A DNA stretch of 7,830 nucleotides from Actinomycetes bacterium (GTDB lineage: Bacteria > Actinomycetota > Actinomycetes > Propionibacteriales > Propionibacteriaceae): positions 1-7,830 of the forward strand of contig JAJYQH010000238.1 of NCBI GenBank assembly GCA_021794705.1. The letters are read 5' to 3'. The position numbers and the translations under genes were made by a program. Within the stretch, counting starts at the first letter, position 1. Each line of letters opens with the position of its first letter. Shown in pieces: positions 4,372 to 7,830 of the stretch. The notes below the pieces were generated by a model. That model was not told the DNA's origin, searched no databases, and saw only the letters and a list, made by a program, of their open reading frames with translations.

Positions 4372-5184
4372 ATGTCGTTGCCCGCCCTGAGCCGCGCCCA
4401 GTACCGCGCGGCCCGCAAGCTGACCACGCGCAAGGGCCGCGACGAGGCCGGCGAGTTCCTCGCCGAGGGGGTGCAGGCGGTCCGGGAGGCGTTGCGGCGT
4501 CCCGACGTCGTCCGCGCGGTGCTCGTCGACGATCCCGACCGGCATGCGGAGCTGCTCGCCCTGGCCGATCCCGACCGCTGCTGGCAGGTGCACGCGTCCG
4601 ACCTCGAGGAGCTGTCGGACGCCGTGACGCCCCAGGGGATCGTCGCGATCTGCCGCGAGGAGCACGTCGGGCTGGACGACGTGCCCGACCCCCGGCTGGT
4701 GCTGATCTGCGCCCAGATCCGCGACCCCGGCAACGCCGGCACCGTCATCCGGTGCGCCGACGCCTTCGGCGCGGACGCCGTCGTCTTCACCAAGGGCTCG
4801 GTCGACATCCACAACGGCAAGACCGTCCGGGCCAGCGTCGGCAGCGTCTTCCACCTGCCCGTGGTCGTCGGCGTCGAGCTCGCGGACGCCGTCGCCTGGG
4901 CGAGGTCCCGGGGGTGCGAGGTCCTGGCCGCCGCCGGGGGCGGGGAGCGGCTCGATGACCTCGCCGATTCGGGGGGGCTGCGGGGGCGGATCGCCTGGGT
5001 GATGGGCAACGAGGCCTGGGGCCTGCCCGAGGCCGACCGCGCGCTCGTCGACCGGGTGGTCGGCATCCCGATGTGGGGACTCGCCGAGTCGCTCAACCTG
5101 TCGACCGCCGCCGCCATCTGTCTGTACACGACCGCCGCGGAGCAGCGCGCGAACCGTGACCGGCCGGCGTCCCGCACGCCCTGA
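4372..5184 (+). CDS. SpoU/TrmH-family RNA 2'-O-methyltransferase
   Basis: The protein has 270 residues. The N-terminal part (about 1-95) resembles the SpoU substrate-binding region ('EFLAEGVQAVREAL' at 28-41, 'AVTPQGIVAICR' at 84-95). The SPOUT catalytic domain carries all three motifs: motif 1 'QIRDPGNAGTVIRCADAFGAD' (115-135; Asn121 and Arg127), motif 2 'VMGNEAWGLP' (210-219; Glu214), and motif 3 'IPMWGLAESLNLSTAAAI' (232-249; Asn242), which form the trefoil-knot SAM site. It transfers methyl from SAM to a ribose 2'-OH, most likely in 23S rRNA. The Bacillus homologue next to pheST (ysgA, later rlmP) is reported to act on 23S rRNA; the target here cannot be fixed. Thiostrepton-resistance TsnR belongs to the same superfamily, but nothing here indicates resistance. 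An earlier start near 4303 is rejected because it adds non-conserved residues across the -10. Confidence 0.9.
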   Translation: MSLPALSRAQYRAARKLTTRKGRDEAGEFLAEGVQAVREALRRPDVVRAVLVDDPDRHAELLALADPDRCWQVHASDLEELSDAVTPQGIVAICREEHVGLDDVPDPRLVLICAQIRDPGNAGTVIRCADAFGADAVVFTKGSVDIHNGKTVRASVGSVFHLPVVVGVELADAVAWARSRGCEVLAAAGGGERLDDLADSGGLRGRIAWVMGNEAWGLPEADRALVDRVVGIPMWGLAESLNLSTAAAICLYTTAAEQRANRDRPASRTP

Positions 5185-5190
5185 TACCCT
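5185..5190 (+). promoter_or_regulatory. Possible -10 for a leader transcript before pheS
   Basis: TACCCT (5185-5190) directly follows the methyltransferase stop. It fits TANNNT and is seven bases from an ATG at 5198, again the leaderless spacing. No good -35 is visible. It would start a ~250-nt leader of pheS beginning with a short ORF. Confidence 0.38.
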
Positions 5191-5197
5191 CGATCGC

Positions 5198-5254
5198 ATG
5201 CATGCGGGTCGCCGATTTCGCCGCCCCCGGCCGGGCATCGGCCGTGGGGTGTGA
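5198..5254 (+). CDS. Candidate leaderless 18-residue ORF upstream of pheS
   Basis: The ATG at 5198 opens MHAGRRFRRPRPGIGRGV, ending TGA at 5252-5254. Six of the 18 residues are Arg and only one is Phe, so it does not look like a Phe-sensing leader peptide such as E. coli pheM. Support is its position seven bases after a TANNNT element and before strong hairpins. GC-rich DNA often reads as Arg/Pro/Gly, so chance is quite possible. A second ATG at 5202 opens a 20-residue ORF in another frame. Confidence 0.28.
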   Translation: MHAGRRFRRPRPGIGRGV

Positions 5255-5314
5255 GCGCGACTGACCCTGCGTCGCCCTGACCCCTCGGCGCCGGCCGGGG
5301 GAGATCGGCCGGCG
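5228..5314 (+). promoter_or_regulatory. Two mutually compatible or competing hairpins in the pheS leader
   Basis: Hairpin A pairs CGGCCG (5228-5233) with CGGCCG (5239-5244). Hairpin B pairs CGCCGGCCG (5289-5297) with CGGCCGGCG (5306-5314), a perfect 9-bp stem with an 8-nt loop. Because all four arms contain the self-complementary CGGCCG, A and B arms could also pair with each other, and a fifth copy (5416-5421) lies 11 bases before the pheS SD. No U-tract follows hairpin B. An attenuator or readthrough switch is possible but unproven. Confidence 0.38.
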
Positions 5315-5370
5315 ACCCCCTCCGCCTGTCCGGCGCTCCGGCGCGGCTCGCCCGGCGATGGTGCCATCCC

Positions 5371-5376
5371 TAGACT
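5371..5376 (+). promoter_or_regulatory. Proximal -10 element for pheST
   Basis: TAGACT (5371-5376) fits TANNNT. The region 17 bp upstream (TCGCCC, 5348-5353) is a poor -35, as is common in actinomycetes. Transcription would start near 5383, giving a ~64-nt leader that holds a perfect 7-bp hairpin, GGCGGCA/TGCCGCC (5392-5398 with 5404-5410), before the SD. Confidence 0.45.
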
Positions 5377-5446
5377 GGCCTGCGGCGTGGCGGCGGCATC
5401 CCCTGCCGCCCGTCGCGGCCGACCCGAGAACCAGGAGGACGCCCGA

Positions 5447-6559
5447 ATGAGTGGGCCCAACACCAACTACGACCCGGTGCAGGTGACGCCGCTCGACGCC
5501 GACCACGTCGAGGCCATGGTCGCCGACGCGCTCGAGGCCATCGGGTCGGTCACCACGACCGCCGAGCTCAAGACCGTCCGCATTGCCCACACGGGCGACC
5601 GCTCGCCGCTCGCCCTCGCCTACCGGGAGATCGGGGCGCTGCCGCCGCACGCGCGCAAGGACGCCGGACAGCGGCTCGGCCAGGCCCGGGCCCGGTTGAA
5701 CCAGGCGGTCGCCGAGCGCCAGGAGGTGCTCGCCGCGGCGGAGCTGGAGGCCCGGCTGGTCGAGGAGACCGTCGACGTCACCCTTCCCGTCGAACTGGCC
5801 CCGAGGGGAGCCGTGCACCCCATCACCGCGATGATGGACATGATGAGCGACGTGTTCCTGGCCCTCGGTTGGGAGGTCGCCGAGGGGCCGGAACTCGAGG
5901 CCGAATGGCTCAACTTCGACGCGCTCAACACCGGGCCCGACCACCCCGCCCGCGGGCTCACCGACACCCTGTTCGTCGAGCCCACCGAGAACCACACGCT
6001 CATGCGCACCCAGACCTCGCCGGTGCAGGCGCGGGCGCTGCTCAGCCGCGACCTGCCCCTCTACGTCGTGTGCCCGGGCAAGGTGTACCGGGCCGACGAG
6101 TACGACGCGACGCACCTGCCGGTCTTCCACCAGCTCGAGGGACTCGTCGTCGACAAGGGCATTTCGATGGCCCATCTCAAGGGCAGCCTCGACCACCTCG
6201 CCCGGGCGCTGTTCGGCGACGACGTCGAGACCCGGCTGCGTCCGCACTTCTTCCCCTTCACCGAGCCCAGCGCCGAGATCGACCTGCTGTGCTTCGTGTG
6301 CCACGGCACCAGCGTCGGCGACCCCGACCACCCGTGCCGCACCTGCCGCAGCGAGGGGTGGATCGAGTGGGGCGGGTGCGGGGTCGTCAACCCCCGGGTG
6401 CTCGCGGCCGCCGGCATCGACACCGACGTCTACTCGGGGTTCGCCTTCGGCATGGGCATCGACCGCACGGTGATGTTCCGCAACGCCGCCACCGACCTGC
6501 GCGACTTCGTCGAGGGCGACGTGCGGTTCAGCCGTTCACTGAAGGGAGGGGCGCGATGA
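5447..6559 (+). CDS. pheS: Phenylalanine--tRNA ligase alpha subunit
   Basis: PheS is the catalytic subunit of the alpha2-beta2 enzyme that attaches Phe to tRNA-Phe using ATP. The protein has 370 residues, a normal length. The N-terminal coiled-coil arm spans about 15-110. Class II motif 2 is 'VYRADEYDATHLPVFHQLEG' (213-232) and motif 3 is 'GFAFGMGIDR' (331-340), with the usual Ala333 in the Phe pocket. 'EPSAEIDL' (about 273-280) lines the active site. Two Cys pairs (Cys282/285 and Cys297/300) form a CxxC...CxxC pattern seen in many bacterial PheS and possibly binding a metal. The ATG at 5447 has an ideal SD, AGGAGG (5433-5438), eight bases away. The stop overlaps the pheT start by four bases (ATGA). 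Confidence 0.97.
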   Translation: MSGPNTNYDPVQVTPLDADHVEAMVADALEAIGSVTTTAELKTVRIAHTGDRSPLALAYREIGALPPHARKDAGQRLGQARARLNQAVAERQEVLAAAELEARLVEETVDVTLPVELAPRGAVHPITAMMDMMSDVFLALGWEVAEGPELEAEWLNFDALNTGPDHPARGLTDTLFVEPTENHTLMRTQTSPVQARALLSRDLPLYVVCPGKVYRADEYDATHLPVFHQLEGLVVDKGISMAHLKGSLDHLARALFGDDVETRLRPHFFPFTEPSAEIDLLCFVCHGTSVGDPDHPCRTCRSEGWIEWGGCGVVNPRVLAAAGIDTDVYSGFAFGMGIDRTVMFRNAATDLRDFVEGDVRFSRSLKGGAR

Positions 6560-7830
6560 GGGCGCCCGTGTCATGGTTGCGTGACCTCGTGCTGCTGCCC
6601 GAGGACGTCACGACGTCCCGGATCGCCGAGCGCTGGACCGCCGCCGGCCTCAACGTCGAGCGGGTCGAGCGCACCGGCGCCGACCTGTCCGGGCCGGTCG
6701 TCGTCGGCCGGGTGCTCGACGTCACCGACGAGCCGCAGAAGAACGGCAAGACCATCCGCTGGTGCCGGGTCGACGTCGGCCCCGACCACAACGACCCTGC
6801 CGACGGCGAGCTGCCCGCCGGTCGCGGCATCGTGTGCGGCGCGCACAACTTCGCGGTCGGAGACCTCGTCGTCGTCGCACTGCCCGGCTCGGTGCTCGCC
6901 GGCGGCTTCGAGATCTCGGCCCGCAAGACCTACGGCCACGTCTCCGACGGCATGATCTGCGCCGAGGACGAGCTCGGCCTCGGGGAGGACCACACCGGCA
7001 TCATCGTGCTGCCCGAGACCGTCGACGGTCGCCCGCTGCGTCCGGGTGAGGACGCCGTCGACGTGCTGAGCGTCCGCGACGAGGTCATCGAGGCCGACAT
7101 CACCCCCGACACCGGTTACTGCCTGTCGATGCGGGGACTGGCCCGCGAGACGGCGCAGGCGTTCGGCGTCCACTACGACGACCGCTACGCGCTGCCCGTG
7201 CCGTCACCGCGGCAGGACGGCCACCCGGTGCGGGTCGAGGACGCCGACGGGTGCCCGCTGTTCACCGCGATCACGATCACCGGAATCGACCCCGGTGCCC
7301 CCACCCCCCGGTGGATGGCGCACCGGCTCGCGGAGTCGGGCATGCGCTCGATCTCGCTCGCCGTCGACATCACCAACTACGTCATGCTCGAGTCCGGCCA
7401 GCCGCTGCACGCGTACGACGCCGACCGGCTGCAGGGCCCGATCCTCGTGCGCCGCGCCCACGAGGGGGAGACCCTGGTCACCCTCGACGACCAGGTGCGG
7501 CAGCTCCGGGCCGGTGAGGACCTGCTCATCTGCGACGACTCGGGTCCGATCGGCCTCGCCGGGGTGATGGGTGGAGCCTCCACCGAACTCACCGGTGCGA
7601 CCCGCACCATCTTGCTCGAGGCGGCCTGCTTCGATCCGGTCGCGATCGGCCGGGCGTTCCGCGCGCACAAGCTGCCGAGCGAGGCGTCCAAGCGGTTCGA
7701 GCGGGGCGTCGACTCGGCCCTGGCCTACGCGGCCGGTCGCCAGGCCGCCCAGCTCCTCGTCGATCTCGCCGGGGGCACCCTCGAACCGGGCGAGACCATC
7801 GTCGGCGCTCCCCAGCAGATGCCCGACCAG
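6556..7830 (+). CDS. pheT: Phenylalanine--tRNA ligase beta subunit (5' part, cut by window end)
   Basis: The frame is open for 425 codons to the window edge, about half of the usual 800-850. It starts MRAPVSWLRDLV, typical of PheT. A tRNA-binding OB fold follows (about 43-155): 'VVVGRVLDV', 'WCRVDVG', 'IVCGAHNFAVGDLVVVALPG', and 'GMICAEDELGLG' (132-143). The B3/B4 domain runs from about 205 to 365 and includes 'ADITPDTGYCLSMRGLARETA', 'VDITNYVMLESGQPLHAYDADRL', and then 'GLAGVMGG'. The segment 'LPSEASKRFERGVD' precedes the B5 part, which lies largely beyond the edge. The B3/B4 region edits Tyr-tRNA-Phe in this family. The SD is GGGAGGGG (6544-6551), and the ATG overlaps the pheS stop, so the subunits are translationally coupled. 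No frameshift is seen. Confidence 0.97.
   Translation, partial: MRAPVSWLRDLVLLPEDVTTSRIAERWTAAGLNVERVERTGADLSGPVVVGRVLDVTDEPQKNGKTIRWCRVDVGPDHNDPADGELPAGRGIVCGAHNFAVGDLVVVALPGSVLAGGFEISARKTYGHVSDGMICAEDELGLGEDHTGIIVLPETVDGRPLRPGEDAVDVLSVRDEVIEADITPDTGYCLSMRGLARETAQAFGVHYDDRYALPVPSPRQDGHPVRVEDADGCPLFTAITITGIDPGAPTPRWMAHRLAESGMRSISLAVDITNYVMLESGQPLHAYDADRLQGPILVRRAHEGETLVTLDDQVRQLRAGEDLLICDDSGPIGLAGVMGGASTELTGATRTILLEAACFDPVAIGRAFRAHKLPSEASKRFERGVDSALAYAAGRQAAQLLVDLAGGTLEPGETIVGAPQQMPDQ

Noticed and set aside
5185..5446. T-box riboswitch upstream of pheS
   Set aside because: No T-box core sequence or Phe specifier-loop layout is seen, and known actinobacterial T-boxes are mainly of the ileS type.
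3517..5466. Minus-strand ORF of 649 codons
   Set aside because: It covers the LigA-like and methyltransferase genes in antisense, has low-complexity Gly/Arg/Ala composition and no recognisable motif.
1..7830. CRISPR array, tRNA/rRNA gene, IS element, prophage or attachment site
   Set aside because: No regularly spaced direct repeats, cloverleaf, transposase or integrase reading frame, or long terminal inverted repeat was found on either strand.

Overview
The window is very GC-rich, with strongly G/C-ending codons, purine-rich ribosome binding sites and at least one start that looks leaderless. Gene content and order (SseB-like gene, infC-rpmI-rplT, SpoU methyltransferase, pheS-pheT) are those of a chromosomal translation cluster of an actinomycete (high-GC Gram-positive). 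Protein-level detail fits Actinomycetia, possibly a Propionibacteriales-like lineage, but I cannot fix the genus. Nothing suggests a plasmid, phage, IS element, CRISPR array or recent transfer.

Layout. Positions 1-58 hold the probable last codons of an unidentified upstream gene, overlapped by a small membrane protein with a bacterial PH-type tail (55-519). An SseB-domain gene (527-1030, minus) converges on it and diverges from a three-helix membrane protein (1076-1597). The infC-rpmI-rplT operon follows (initiation factor IF3, ribosomal proteins L35 and L20; 1894-3362). It is driven by a good promoter (1627-1656) and preceded by a ~230-nt structured leader that contains an intrinsic terminator. 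After a strong hairpin lies a membrane-anchored protein of a family often misnamed 'aromatic ring-opening dioxygenase LigA' (3580-4158), then another strong hairpin. Next come a probably leaderless SpoU/TrmH-family RNA 2'-O-methyltransferase (4372-5184), a 262-nt leader region, pheS (5447-6559) and the first half of pheT (6556-window end).

How the genes work together. Most of the window serves translation: IF3 controls start-codon selection, L35 and L20 belong to the large subunit, the SpoU enzyme probably methylates rRNA, and PheS/PheT charge tRNA-Phe. The two small membrane proteins and the SseB protein have no established role here.

The genes are ordinary; the interest lies in the non-coding control regions. 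The strongest points are an AUC start codon for infC, a terminator inside the infC leader (probable attenuation), a LexA-box-like palindrome between the -35 and -10 of the infC promoter, mutually exclusive or SD-blocking RNA pairings, and a leader region with a short ORF before pheS. I did not find convincing evidence of a wholly new system.
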